Part shown: positions 11,990 to 24,542 of the stretch, piece by piece
Layout of the letters: every line of letters starts with the position of its first letter
How positions within the stretch are numbered: the first letter of the stretch is position 1
NCBI RefSeq assembly: GCF_030272615.1
Contig: NC_081415.1
Coordinates: forward strand, 369,773,667 to 369,837,666
Reading direction: 5' to 3'
Length of the DNA: 64,000 nucleotides
Source: Cryptomeria japonica
Taxonomy: Eukaryota; Streptophyta; Pinopsida; Cupressales; Cupressaceae
Made by a program: the position numbers and the translations under genes
The notes under the pieces: model-generated
The model's database searches: none
Seen by the model: only the letters and a program-made list of their open reading frames with translations
What the model was told of the DNA's origin: nothing

Positions 11990-12895
11990 TGTAGGAGCAC
12001 CAGAGTAGTTCATCTGGTTGATGCAGGAGCACTGGAGTAGTCCATCTGGTTGGAGTAATTAATAGTGGTGTTGCTTGGAGATTGTTGTGTTTCTTCATAT
12101 TTTTTGATTCCGAGTTGTGGATTTGGATTCATCACCTTGAGATAATTGTCTTAAACATATTTGAGATTCACGGCATTTGGATTTGATTCTGGTGAGATAT
12201 CGATTCTAGTATTGTTTCGGTATTGGTGTGTTCTTACTAGTTGGTCTTGCAATGAGTAAAGTGAAGCTGAATTGGGTTGTAGATGATTTCTATGACTTGC
12301 GGATCATTAAGAGATGTTGTTTTGGGCTTGGCCGATGTTCTTGGGGGTCTATGTGAAGTTCTAAGCATTATTGGAGGTGTTCTTGGTGATTTGGGCTGAC
12401 ATATTATTGTTTGCATGTTTCATCATGAACTGGTTGATCTTTAGTTGACTTGATTTAGTTGTTGTTACTTGCGGATGGTATAAAGAGGATGTTTGGATAT
12501 TCATTTTGTAGGATAGAGGTTTGACGAAGAAGAGATGTAGAGAACATGTAGTTTCCAGAGACATTTTGGTCTAGGGGGACTGAAGTCCAGAGGGGTTGAG
12601 GTCTGAATCACTGCAGTATAGTGCAAACTATTACCAAAGGTTGAATTGTTGAGTAGATGATCTGTGGATCATATATTTGAGTTGTAAGAATTGTTTTGTA
12701 ATCCTAGGTTGTGGTCTATCATGTGTAAATCCTGAGTGCATATGTAACTCATTATCTATTATAAGGATTTCTCTTTTCTATTTTCTCAATTATATCTTGT
12801 GTTGTGTGAACCGGTTACCAGTATCTTTCATGTTGATTATGTTATAGGTTGCAAGGTGGGGTTGTCCTTCATTGGAGCTCCCTACCTTGTCTGCA
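11990..12895 (+). repeat. 3' LTR of the Gypsy element
   Basis: Begins TGTAGGAGCACCAGAGTAG and ends TTGTCTGCA. It aligns with 7181-8078 with scattered substitutions, many of them C/T or G/A. Confidence 0.85.
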
Positions 12896-12962
12896 TAAGA
12901 ACATCTAAGTCTAGAGTGAGTGAAAGAAACCCATTCCATCTCCAACAAATTGTCATTGGGAT

Positions 12963-14682
12963 TGTTGGCATAACTGATGGTCTTGGCACAATTAGTTCAT
13001 TAGGTTAGTATTGTCATTGATGACAAACACTTATTGGTGAATAAGGCCAAGCTCATAAGAAAGGAGGTGTGGTAAACCTCAATGGTTTACTCATGGCTGT
13101 AAACAGTATGGAGGATTAAGTGCTTCCCTAGTATGCATTATTGACATACTTAAGCAGTGTGTTGGTCAAAGACTAATCCGTTGAAGGATAAATAGAGTAA
13201 CTGACCGGTCAGTCAAGCATCTGATAGGTGTTGAGATTAGTTTCTTAAATTGACAGTTGAAATGACGATGCGGTCATAGGAGGTGACTCAGATTGCATTT
13301 TAGTAGTCTTATGTATGACCAAGACACTCTGGACAGATAGATGATCAGTCTTCTTGATGATTAGTGACCGATGGCAAAAGATGAAGAGTTACACCGATGA
13401 TATAGGTTGACGGATGCTATCCACTGAGAATCTCAAAGCAGTGACTAGTAATTTGGATGTGATGACCAAAGGTGAGCCAGTCAGGGTGAGATATCATTAA
13501 ACAAATCGGTAGTTAAGGCGAGATTTGTGCGGATTTTGTGGTTCGCATTAAAAAGTCAGCACACGGCCTAGAAGTTGCTAAAATTATGAGTTGCAGTGGT
13601 GGATAAGGATGAGTTGCTAGTGAGAATGATGGAGAGCGGGTAGAGAATGTTGGCAATTGACACTCAATTGGTTGGTTTCACTATGTTGTCATTTATGGCA
13701 ACATGGCAGCTTATTCCAGCTTCATGTTTTGGTTCAGTTGTGTACCAACAGGCACTTCACAGACACTACACCAGAACCAACACCGGCAAGATGGCATGAT
13801 TTCTTTGGTTACCGGCAATGCAATTCGATATGGTTTAGAATAAGGTTATCAGTATTGGAGGCTGACATCTCTTGGATTTGATATCGGCAATTGTTTTTGA
13901 TATTCATGTATTTATCTTATCTAGCCGACATGTATTTTGATATTGTAATTATCTTTGTAAGACGACATAAGGCATGATAAATTATATAGGGTATATAGGT
14001 CAGTTGGATTAGATCATTTTGATATGGTAATGGATATATATATATATATATATGTGGATGTGAAATAATGAGAATATGTGTTAGGAAGGAGATGCAAAAT
14101 ATATTAGAGAGATCATGTATTAGAGGATATTTATGTAAGGGTTATTTCGGTAAAAGGGTTTAGGGTTTCAGACCGGAATAGACAGAGCTTAACCAGAACT
14201 GTATTCAGGCATATGAGATGCTATCTTTTATAGTTCAACACTTCTCTGGATTGTAGTCTAGATTTATATGTAGTTAGTGAGGCTCATTTTGTGATTGAGC
14301 AATGAGCTCTAGGCTGTAAGCCTTCTTGCAAGTGCAGGCCCCTATATTTTGTAATATCTCTTCATATGGCCAGTGGATTGATATTGTGGATCACAAATCC
14401 CACCATGTTTTTTCCTCTTTGAGGTTTTATATGTATAATTTTGTTTGTTATGGTATTCATTTATGTGATTGGCTTATTGGCTACTTTACTTCTTTGAATT
14501 ATGTATGTATCAATATATCGGTTAGTGTATGCATATTTTAATAAAGCTAAAATTGATAATTCTGGTATAACACTGATTCAGCCCCCCCTCTCAGTGTTAT
14601 TGGATTCAAATAGAGAAATTGTAGGATGATTTGAATTTCAAATTTATTGAGTTTTAGGTTTGAACTCATTTATGAAACAACA
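12963..14682 (+). mobile_element. solo Copia-like LTR
   Basis: Begins TGTTGGCATAACTGATGG and ends GAAACAACA, so the ends form the TGTTG/CAACA inverted pair usual for Copia LTRs. Near the end is the conserved CACTGATTCAGCCCCCCCTC pattern, also seen in the LTRs at 15400 and 56130. A (TA)n run lies at 14034-14052. No primer site or gag follows: the next element's LTR begins six bases later. Flanking 5-mers (GGGAT and ATTAT) do not match, so it may be a partial copy and not a clean solo LTR. Confidence 0.55.
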
Positions 14683-14688
14683 ATTATG

Positions 14689-15449
14689 TGTTGACAAAAC
14701 ATGGTATAAAGGTTTTTGGCAAAAACCAAAAAGTTTGATCGTAAAATTGCTAAGTGCAATCTAGAAGAGAGGTGATCCAACAAGGTGAGAAGAGTGAAGA
14801 ACTGCTAAGTGACTAGTAGAGTGGTGAAGAGAGTGTGCAGAGATTGAATAGTGTGAAGAGTAGAGAAAGAATGCAGAGCACTAGCAGAGTGCAAAGCAAG
14901 TGTAACCAGTGGTCAAAACAAAAAGCTTCGATTGGATCTGATTAAGCTAAGAGTAGCTATTATAGCAGATCATTCTCTCTATTATTTTGTAATAACTACA
15001 ATAGTAAAATCCCTTAACTAGGTGGACTTTAATAGGTTCCTTCATAAAATCCCTTAACCGGGTGACATCTTATTTGATGATCCTAAGTCCTTTAACAAGG
15101 CTAACTCTAACAAGGCAAAGGTTCTAATAGGCCTTGAAGAAAATCCCTTAACTGGGTGGCACAGTGTCTTTGTAATCTCCTAACAGGGATGGCTCCTCAC
15201 CGGGCATACTCTAGAAGACTGCAGATTTTGTGAATTTCTACTCACTTCATGGTTTTCTCCCATTTGGGTTTCCACTTGATAAACCTTGGTGTTCATGTGT
15301 GATTGATTTTATGTGTGCATTTTTCTTATTAATGTTGGTTATACTGATAAGTGTTAAGTTTGAGTAGAAACTTTGATTAAGGTTAAATCTAGTAGAACCA
15401 GTATAGTGTTGATTCACCCCTCCCCTCTTAGCACCAATTGGGACCAACA
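14689..15449 (+). repeat. Copia 5' LTR
   Basis: Begins TGTTGACAAAACATGG and ends GGGACCAACA (TGTTG/CAACA ends). It contains short repeats of the type AAATCCCTTAACCGGGTG, shared with the LTR at 54772-56155, and the GATTCACCCCTCCCC block before its end. It is placed by the PBS that follows. Confidence 0.75.
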
Positions 15450-15451
15450 AT

Positions 15452-15463
15452 TGGTATTAGAGA
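15452..15463 (+). other. primer binding site, tRNA-Met type
   Basis: TGGTATTAGAGA lies two bases after the LTR and resembles TGGTATCAGAGC. Confidence 0.65.
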
Positions 15464-15512
15464 TTTGTTTCTTAGATTCAGAAGAGCTTAGCAACTTAAG
15501 GAAAGATCCAAG

Positions 15513-16550
15513 ATGATACGAAAGGTAGGCCCCAAGTTCTCTAAGGAGAATTACACATTATGTTGTGGTAGAATGAAGCTCTACCTAAGAACCCTAGGAG
15601 ATCAATATTGGAATCATGTAAGCATAGAGTACAATGAACCTACAAGAGTTCTCATTGTAGATCAGATCAAAGAGAAGCAAGATAACATCACAACTATGGA
15701 GGTAATTGTTAGTACTCTATCTGATAACGAGTATGCTAAGGTTCAAGATCTGAAAATAGCCTATGAGATGTGGAATAAGCTGAAGACTATTTATGGAGGA
15801 GATCCTCATGTACAAAAGGCTAAGGTGGACAGTTGGAGAGGCAAATCTGATGAGATGAGGATGCAAGAAGGAGAGAATATAGAATAGTATAACAAAAGAA
15901 TAAACAATGTGGTAAATTCCATCAAAAATGTTGGAGGAAAACTTGAGAAAGATGATGTGGTCAGCAAAATCTTGAGAACCTTGCTACCATAATATGCCAT
16001 AAGGGTTTCTGCAATTCAGGAACTTTGATCTTTGGGAACAGTTAATGTTACACTTGACTCCTTGATTGGTAAGTTGAATGCCTTTGAAATGAGCAACTAT
16101 GATAATAGTATACCAAAGATTGATGTTGCCTTCAAATATTCCATGACACTTGCACCAACAATGAGAAGAAAAAAAACCAGAAGTAGTTCTACTACAAGAA
16201 CCAATCATTCTCATGAACATGACAACTTATTATCTGAAGAACAAGAACAAGATGAGCTTGAAGCTCTGATATCAAGAAGGTTTCCAAGAGGAAAAGGAAA
16301 GTACAAAGGTAATACACCCCTAAAGTGTTTCTCTTGCAATAAAATAGGTCATATTGCATCCAGATGTCCTGATAATGATAGGAAGGATAACTATATAAGA
16401 TACAAAGAGAAGAGCAAGAAGGAGTGTTATCTTGTAGAAGGAGTTGTTGATGAAGAATCAGAAGGATCTGATGGAGAAGGGATTGCATTTGTAGTGGTAA
16501 AGGAAGATAGCACAGAGGAAAGTGATATGGCACTGATCTCCAGTTCAAAC
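15513..16550 (+). pseudogene. Copia gag pseudogene
   Basis: Starts at ATG 15513 (MIRKVGPKFSKENYTLCC). The UBN2-like gag core contains AYEMWNKLKTIYGG. The frame is broken by TAG after GENIE (about 15885), TAA after LLP and TGA after QEL, then reopens from 16032. A canonical CCHC knuckle, CFSCNKIGHIASRC, lies near 16327-16370, followed by KKECYLVEG and an acidic stretch. Gag packages the element RNA. All required parts are visible, but at least three stops interrupt it. Confidence 0.85.
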
Positions 16551-17995
16551 CAGTGTGGAGACTGGGTAATTGACAATGGTTACACTCACCACATAACCGG
16601 TGACAGGACCAAATTCCTCGGCATGGAGGACTTTGATGGAGGATTGATGAGATTTGGCAATGATGTTCCCTATGTAGTATAAGGTAAGGGATCTATAGCC
16701 CTAAATGATAAAACCAATTGTGAAGATGTTTAGTGGGTAGAAGGGATAAAGTATTGTCTATTAAATGTTGCACAACTTAACAATAAGGGCTACCGGTTAG
16801 AGTTTAATGAAGTAATATGCAAAATAAGTGATAAATCAGGAGGTTTGATTGCTACTGGTAAACAAACCAGAGGTAATATGTTCTACCTAGGCACCACTGT
16901 AGGAAGTTGCCTAATGGAAAAGGTAGAAGATAATTGGTTGTGGCACAAAATATTGTGTCATGTTAATTTTGATAGCATATCAAAGGTTAGTAAAATCAAG
17001 TATGTCAGAGGTATGACTGACATTATGAAACCCGAGAATGCTATGTGTAAAGAATGTCAACTAGGAAAGTTGATCGGATCTAGTTTAAGCAGCAAATCTT
17101 ATTCATCTAAGAATGTGTTGGACATAGTGTATACAACTGTGTGTGCTCCTATGAGGACTAAGAGTTTCTATGGGGACCTGTACTTCATGTTCCTTGTAGA
17201 TGATTTATCAATAATGATGTGGGTTATATTCTTGAAAGAAAAATCTCAAGCCTTTCACATGTTTAAGTTCTTCAAGGCACGAGTGGAGAGAGGAACCGGT
17301 AAGAGTCTAAAATGTTTGAGATTAGATAGAGGAGGAGAGTTCACCTCTTAAGAGTTCATAAATTACTTTGAAGAACATGGGATTATGAGGCCAATGTCTG
17401 CACCCAAAATACCTCAGCGGAATGGGGTTGCTGAAAGAAGAAAAAAAACTCTAATTGATCGTGCAAGGAGTCTAATGATTCACATGTCTTCTAGAGAGAA
17501 GTAGTGAGTACTATTGTGTATACCTTGAACTAGATACAAGTGAAGAAGGGGAGAAATAAGACTCCCTATTAATTATGGTGTTGATACTCACCCAATGTGA
17601 GTTACTTCAAGGTATTTGGAAGCATGTGCTACATCAAGAGGGATGAGTACTCTGGAAAGTTCGATCCTAAGAGTGATGAAGGAATCTGCTTAGGTTACTC
17701 CACAAATAGTAAAGTATATTGGTGTTTGAATAAAAGAATCCGTAAGATTGTGGAGAGTGCAAATGTTAGAGTAGATGATTTCTTTGAGAAAAATGAATAG
17801 GACAACAAGAGTGAACTAGAGGACTATCAAGGATTTGATTACACTATACTGGTCGAACCTGTTGTAGAGAATCCTAGGGTAGTTGCAAATGAGGAAGCAT
17901 GTGAAGTAGAACCTGCACAACCGGTAGAAGAAGCTCCAAGAAATGAACCGGCACCACCAAGGTATGTCAAAAACAATCATTTTGCTGATAATATT
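16551..17995 (+). pseudogene. Copia protease and integrase pseudogene
   Basis: The protease-like start reads WVIDNGYTHHITGD, with D-N-G where D-S-G is usual. After two stops, the integrase zinc-binding region is seen (WLWHKILCHVNF, then CKECQLGK). The catalytic core has IVYTTVCAP where HTDVCGP is expected, so the first catalytic Asp is lost; the second Asp (LRLDRGGEF, about 17330) and the Glu (GVAERRKKT, about 17430) are present. Pieces from 17597 to 17995 (CYIKRDEYSGKFDPKSDEG, GICLGYS) are the integrase C-terminal linker. Coding sequence stops at 17995, where the nested element enters, and resumes at 25773. Confidence 0.85.
17991..17995. repeat. target-site duplication ATATT, left copy
   Basis: ATATT here matches ATATT at 25773-25777 and brackets the nested gag-only LTR element. 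It lies within the Copia coding sequence. Confidence 0.85.
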
Positions 17996-19192
17996 TTTAA
18001 AGCAGAAAATCGCGATCGAACCCTAGTTGCTCTCCCCTCTTCCAACTCCAAGGAGAGAGAAAGGAGATTCACTAGGGTTGATGGTTTTCACTTAGGGGAG
18101 AGACTTTACATTCAAAAGAGGGGTTGAAACCCATAAGATCCAATCCCACGCAATGCAAGATTGGATGCTAAATGTGTTTCAAGGGTTAAGAAAGCAAGGC
18201 TACCCTCTTTTGTAAAGAATGTGCATAGAAGAATTAAGCTAGGAATGCATAGAAAGTGACAAAGATTCGCTTATAAACCGAGATAGGGATATAGTATGAA
18301 GCTGCGAACCTGGAATTAGCAGTAAAATGTCGATACAGCGCTGTCCTGCAAATTTAAGCAAAAGTTGCCAGGACAATGGCACCCAAGCGCCACGGTCCTC
18401 CGAAAAATCCACGAAACGAAGGGGGATCTGTTCGTCTCTGCATAAGGATTCCAGATCATCAATTTCAGCCGCGTACCTGCAACCTACACAGAAAAGCGAA
18501 GACAATTGGGGGGTTAGGGATTAGGGGTTTGCCTTTAGGTCAAACCCCAGTTTTGGAATTAACCAAGAAATGAGCAATGTTGTAAATGTAAATGTCTGTA
18601 ATGTAAAACAAGTACTAATACCTTGTTGTAAGGATGTTTGTATCCTTATGTGCAAAGGTATAGATGTTGTTGTTTGTATGTTGTAGTAGTATGTAGTAAG
18701 TGATCTCCTCTTCAATGGTTGAATCCTTGTCTTGAATGCAACACTTAGCCTTGAATGGAGACTTGAAATGATCAATTGCTTGAAGGAATGCTTGAATGCT
18801 TGAATGCTTGAGTATAATTTCCACGCTTTTTCCATCATATCGAATGAAAGAGGAAAATGTAGTTTATATACTTGTCAATTAGGGCTGATAGACTGATTTT
18901 CCCAACCTTAGGCCAACCAGGAAAGACAATTTTCCAATTTGCAAACATAAAGACCCAAAGTCCAAAAGAGACTGGGCCCAAAATAGGACCCAAGGACTAG
19001 GGCGCTGGGCGCTCTGGTCCCACCTCCCGGGACAGCAGGGTGCAAAGGAGGTTCAGGCCAGGGTGCAAGAAAATGTAGTTTTCAGTGTCATAATTAGGTT
19101 TCGGGGTCTCCATTCAGGTTGCGTGTTGCGCCACCATCGTGAAGACCGAAATGTAGTCGAAATTGCAAGTGTCACAATTTTAGGATGCTACA
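17996..19192 (-). repeat. 3' LTR of the gag-only element
   Basis: Pairs with 24543-25772. On the plus strand it begins TTTAAAGCAG where the partner has TGTAAAGCGG, so the terminal TG/CA is mutated here. It ends GGATGCTACA. It lacks a duplication of about 30-35 bp that the other LTR carries in the GGGCGCTGGGCGC region. Confidence 0.85.
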
Positions 19193-19205
19193 TTTAGCCC
19201 CCACT
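19193..19205 (-). other. polypurine tract
   Basis: On the minus strand AAGTGGGGGCTAAA runs directly into the 3' LTR start TGTAGCATCC, the expected place for the plus-strand primer of reverse transcription. Confidence 0.6.
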
Positions 19206-19931
19206 TTAGTGGGAGTATTATGCTCATACTTCTCGTAAAGTACAAGGAAACAATATTGAAAGACTTTCACCACGTCAAGGAGGCAAGACACACCAAGCCC
19301 CCAGTGGACTAAGGATCTTACGACTTCGATTGACAAAGTAAAAGGGAAGATCACGAGGGAGAACCATGACTGTCAGCAGTAAGGTTCCCTCACTATGAGT
19401 CATGCAAGAGAAATACCGAAAATTTTCAAGGCAAAGCTGAGTTCTCCAAGAAATTTTCATGTATCCTACAGGGATAGACAGGGTGTATGCCCCCCTACAT
19501 TAAAGCGATTGCACACGCCTCAACGGGGGTGATTGTTTTAACGTAGTGATACACATAAGAAATGAGAAAGGAAAGGAGCACGTTATCACAAGGATTTAGC
19601 CCCCAAGTGTGAGATAAGCCCAAGGATAATAGACACAAAACACAAAGCACGAGGTGACTTCGCTTTCCTCGGGGTCAGTATGCTGTATGATAATTCATGT
19701 ATATCATATGTATGTATGCATAATTGTTCTTCAATCCCCAATCAAGGAAGGTCACCTAGAAGAAGGGAACACATGTGTCTTTTGAGTCAACATGAGAGAG
19801 ACCAAAAGAGATCTCAATGCTTTGCATCGTCCTCAAGTAGACAACACCAAGGACAACAAATAGAAGAATGAGAATAATGTATAGAAGAAGTAACGAAAGA
19901 GAGGAGGAGGGAATCTGCTATGCTAATGTAA

Positions 19932-22900
19932 CTAGTCTAGCACGTCATCTACCCCCCGATCTTGCTGATCAATGTTTCGGGAAGGCAGGGAACACGCTAG
20001 AGGAGGAACATTCAACACAGCAGATGGAGGTATCACAAGATCCAAACAAGGGCTATGTTCATATCCCAAGCCATGGTGTTCTTGTCTAGGAGCTAGGATA
20101 AGTGCTTTAGAAAATTCATTAGATAAATGGTTATCAATATCCACAAGTTCATATTCACTATCAGAATGAACAGGAGTAACATTTTCATCATGAATAACAT
20201 TTTCATCTATATCATCATCAAGATTTATAAAAATAGGATCTTTAACTTGCACAGGATCAAGACCATCATGCATCTTATGTTTAGGAGATTTTGGCTCAAT
20301 CGTCGGCTGAGGAGAAAATGGAATAATTCTTGTTGAAGGTGTTTTTGGAGATTGCAAAGTTTGAGCTCTAAGATGACGCTTTCGTCGGCGTTCACGTGCA
20401 GAACGATTTCGTCTAGTCTTAGTAGGAAGTTGAGAAGATTGAGGAGGAGGAATGTTCTCATCCTTAGCACTTGGGTGTTTAGGTTGTGGTCTCTTAGGTT
20501 GAACAATAGGAGAAGAGGAAGGTCTCTTCTCTCTATAAAAGGAAGGAGGAGGAACTGCTCCATATAAAGGAGGAATTTTTGGTTTAGGAAGGAGACCAAG
20601 TCCATCATGACGAGGAGGTATAAGTCTACTTTTAGAAGGTTTATTAGGCATAGACATAATCACATCCATGGGAACGGGTTGGGAATCTTCTTGAGGAAAG
20701 ACATTAGTTTTATCTTTCAAAGGAAGAACTTCCTTATCAAGAATGATAGGAATATCAAGTTTAGGTGTTCTAGGTTCACTTAGAGATAGGATCATATCTA
20801 TTTTCCACTTTTGATAAGATTTGAAAAGATGATCACTTCGCGGAGGAAGAGATTGGAATTGTTTAGGCCAAAAGTAATCAATAGGAACGCTAGAAGTTCT
20901 TTTAGCTGGTTTAAAGAGACTATGATTGACAGTAACAACTTCACCATTATGGGGAAATTTCAAACACTTATGAATAGGAGAAGCAATAGCTTTCATGGAA
21001 GATAGCCAAGGATAGCCAAGCTTCACACGAAATTGTTCGGAAGATGGAATAATAGCAAAGTTCACATCAAGGGATTTGTTATGGACCTCAATAGGCAATG
21101 TAATAGAACCAATTGCAGGAGAAGAAAATGCATCAAATAGTTTCACAATCACATATGTTTTGTCATAAATCACTTGATTCAATTGCAAAGTAAAAAGATA
21201 TTCTTCAGTAATAACATTAATCATGCACGAAGGATCAATAAGCACTCCACAGCAAGGTGTATTCTTGACTTTTGCAACTATGTATAAAGGACCATCAGGT
21301 GCCCTAATGGTTTCACTGGAATCAAATGTGATGGAAGGTTCTTTAGGGTTTTCTTGCTGCTCTACAAAGTTAATCACATTTGGAGTCATAGACACAAGAC
21401 CATCAGATGAGAGAGAGGAATCATTAGCCTCAATTGCGTTAGAGGTATGAGAAGGTAATGGATCAGTGAAAATCTGAAGATTTTGATTAGGAGGAGCTAC
21501 AGATGTATTGCCTTTATCATTCACTCCAGAAATAGAAATAGTATTATTATCAATCAAATCTTGAATTTTACCTTTTAAAGAAAAACATTTTTCAGTATCA
21601 TGCCCAGGCTGACGATGAAAGTGACAAAAAGCTTTGTTATCAAAATAAGGTGAAGTAATCTTTGTAGGGTCAATTTGTCGTACAGGAGGAAGAGTAAGCA
21701 CATTTTGTTCCAAAATCTTATTCATAATACTATGCAATGATTCATTCAAAGGAGAATACTTTCTTTCTTTCTTGAAAAATTTAGAAATAGGAGGCACACC
21801 TGATGCTGCATTCACATTGTTGTTGATGATGTTTTCATTGAATTTGATGGAATATTTGTTCGGTTTAAACTTCCCAAATGGTTGTTGACTGCTATCACCC
21901 TTATCACTCGGAGCCATAGGATGTGATTGTTCCATTTGACTCACAGTCAGTTGATAATTGTGAAGAGTTGCACACAACTGTTGGAAAGAAGTAAACTCAG
22001 AAAATAGAAGTTTGTCTCGAATATCTTTTTGTAAATTTGAAATAAAGATTCTTTGAATATCATTGTCAAGCACTGGAAAAGAAATTTGAGCATACAAATG
22101 CTTATATCTACCAATGAAATCAGTCACTTTCTCTTTAACACCTTGTTTACAATGCATTAAATCAATCAAAGTAACTTTAGGACTTATATTGTTTTGAAAT
22201 TGTTGAATGAAAGCATTTGCAAGTTGTTCGAAAGAAGTAATAGAATAGGAAGGCAACGAGCAATACCATTGTAGGGCTTTGTCTCTTAATGTTCTAGTAA
22301 ACAATTTTGCAAGCAACCTTTGGTCATAAGCAAAATCAGTACATATTGTTTGAAAATTCTTAACATGTGTTAGAGGATCACCTTTACCATTATAAAGCTC
22401 CAAATGCGGGATTTCAACATGTTTAGGAGGGATAGCTTGAACAATGTCAAGAGAAAGTGGGCTCGCAACATCAAATGTGGGCACACTAAACTTAGATTGA
22501 TTCATAGAGGCAATTTGTTGCTATAAAGAAGAGACAGTTTGTGCAAGATTGTTAATGGTCGCTTCAGTCGAAGAGTTCATATTAGATGTGTTAGATTGAG
22601 ATGAAGGTGTTATGTTATTGAAAGAAGGTAAAGAGTAAGGTGGTGGGACTCTATGATAATTAGTCATAGGAGATGATTGGATAGGAGGAACACTACAAGG
22701 AGGAATGGAATGGTTAAACGAATTGCCCCCTTGCATCATGTTCATTTGTGGAGATATAATAGGGACACTCATTGAAGGAATGAGTGAAGAAGTTGGATTA
22801 AATGAAGGAAGAGGGTTAATTGAAGAAGAAGGGTTGCCCCCATGACTGGTGATCACAGGAGGAATGTCTTGTGTAGAAGTAGCCATTATGTTTGATGTAA

Positions 22901-23270
22901 AGGTAGGTATTCTAGCAATAGAAGTCATCAAAGGAATAGAATGATTGACTTGAGTAGGAGGTTGTGTATAACCCAAATTTTCAGCACAACTCTTCATAGG
23001 CATCACATTCGAATCCACAATGTGTGCAATACCACGCAAAATATCAATTCCATTCTTATCACTTTGAAGCATACGTTTTAGACCCTCAATTAAAGGAAGA
23101 GCTTGACTATCGGGGTATTCTTGAGAAATCCATTGTCAAAAATCGTCAAATTGGTTATCCAATTTCGAAAGTTGTTCTTCAGAAACCTCATGGAGAGCTT
23201 CTTCATCATTAGGAGGATTAGAGGAATTACCCATGTCCTCGTTAAAAAGGCTATTCAAATTAGGTTCCAT
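19932..23270 (-). pseudogene. gag-protease-like protein of the nested element, two in-frame stops
   Basis: One reading frame of 1113 codons from ATG at 23270 (MEPNLNSLFN) to 19932, interrupted only by TGA at 23138-23136 and TAG at 22520-22518. The N-terminal 250 residues are Ser/Pro/Asn-rich. Next is a Retrotrans_gag-type core (HVEIPHLELYNGKGDPLTHV, then RDKALQWYCSLP, LANAFIQQF). A Cys/His motif CHFHRQPGHDTEKC follows, of the C-x-F-H...GH...C type common in plant Ty3 gags. Then comes a retropepsin-like segment whose active-site region reads GVLIDPSCMINVI in place of D-T/S-G, then YPWLSSMKAIAS. The last 300 residues are Pro/Lys-rich and basic, ending acidic. No polymerase follows. Likely role: particle formation for RNA made by this element; the protease may be inactive. 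Confidence 0.85.
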
Positions 23271-24542
23271 CTCCTCAGTAGTTAAACCTCAGAAAGACTT
23301 AATTCTACGGCTTCGTCTAATGGGAATAGTGTAAGTAGGACTTATTGTTGTAAAACTCATGCACTAGAGAGAGAGGGAAAGTTTTGAATTTAGAGGTAGC
23401 AATTTTCAGTAAAATCAGCCAATCTTCTAGATTTAAGCTGTTAAATACAATCAGGACAATCTCTCGAAATTTTAGAAAAAATGTCAGGGACCGTGGCGCT
23501 TCGGAGTGCACACGGTCCCAGCAACTTTTTCCGAAATTTGCAGGGATGAAAGTTATGATGATTTTAGAGCTAATCTGAAAAAATTGAGTGATTTTACGAT
23601 CTGTAGATAGGCCAAATTAAAGTTGCAATCTTGAAATTGAACCCTACCAAGATTGTCGAAAAATGCAAAAATTTGAATTTTGAAAAAGAGAGGGAAACTG
23701 AAATTTTGAATGTTATGATTTTAGAGGGAATGTCAAGAGCAATGCAAATTTTGAAATTTAAAAATTGACTCAATTTCACGCAAAATTCAATTTTGAAAGC
23801 GGAAATTAAAGTTGTTGTAATTAAGCACTTAATTTCAAAAGTCACAAATTGCAAGAATTTAAATAAAGCACTGAAATTTTTAATGAATGCAAACACACTT
23901 TTCAAATTTAGGACAGTAAGAACACAATTTTGACACAAAATTTCAATTTCGATGATTTTTGAATGATTAGAAGCGTTAATCCAAGCAATCCCTAGACCAA
24001 CTTTGACTATAATTTTGAAGATGTTATGATTGATAAAACCAGTCAAAATTCTGGATTTTAGCAGGAAAATACAGTAAGATCTAGCTCCCGAAATTTCAGA
24101 GAAAATGTCGGGGACGATGGCGCTCGGAGTGCACACGGTCCTCGCAACTTTTTTCCAAATTTTCAGGGATGAAAGATATTGTGATTTTATTGCGGAATCC
24201 AAAGTTACAGCTGATTTGGAGATGTTTTGATCAGTGAAATTGTCGGACAAAGGTTGAATCAAGAGGGTTTCAAAAATTAGGGTTTTGACACTTAACCACT
24301 TAATCTTCAGAATTAAAGCACAAATATGAATTGATAATTTGTAATAGAAGTGCAGATCTGAAACAAGCATCAACATTTAGACATTTCACAAGCTTAATTA
24401 CTAAAAAGAAAACTTAGGGTTTTTATGCAATTAACCTCTAGAATTTTGCCAAAGATCAAACATGGAAATGTAATCAAGGAATCCAATTTTCAGATCTAAC
24501 TATGAATAATCAAAAAGGATGTTCACGTCGGGTTCACCAAAA
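23271..24542 (-). other. leader of the nested element with duplicated hairpin block
   Basis: About 1.27 kb between the 5' LTR and gag. It holds two copies of a block of roughly 150 bp (about 23395-23570 and 24040-24190), each containing GGCGCT-CGGAGTGCACACGGTCC. The copy at 23487-23519 forms a perfect 9-bp stem (GGGACCGTG with CACGGTCCC). A 260-codon minus-strand frame (24376-23594) lies here, but its Ile/Phe/Lys-rich content looks like chance in AT-rich DNA. Confidence 0.5.
24521..24539 (-). other. primer binding site candidate
   Basis: TGGTGAACCCGACGTGAAC on the minus strand lies three bases inside the 5' LTR. The same 19-mer with two C-to-T changes is the candidate PBS at 40713-40731. I cannot assign the tRNA with confidence. 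Confidence 0.65.

Larger units (their letters stand above)
7181..12895 (+). mobile_element. Ty3/Gypsy LTR retrotransposon, internally deleted
   Basis: Two LTRs (898 and 906 bp) starting TGTAGGAGCACC and ending TCTGCA flank a tRNA-Met type primer site, gag, protease, reverse transcriptase and RNase H remains. Integrase is missing: pol stops near 11460 and runs into an internal fragment made of an LTR end, a second PBS and a different gag leader (11462-11989). Flanking bases (CATGA before, TAAGA after) do not form a target-site duplication, so the outer ends may have arisen by recombination between elements. Many stops and frameshifts show it is dead. Confidence 0.85.

Noticed and set aside
23594-24376. 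260-codon minus-strand open frame in the leader of the gag-only element
   Set aside because: Ile/Phe/Lys/Leu-rich content mirrors the AT-rich DNA, it crosses two duplicated hairpin blocks, and no motif is recognised.
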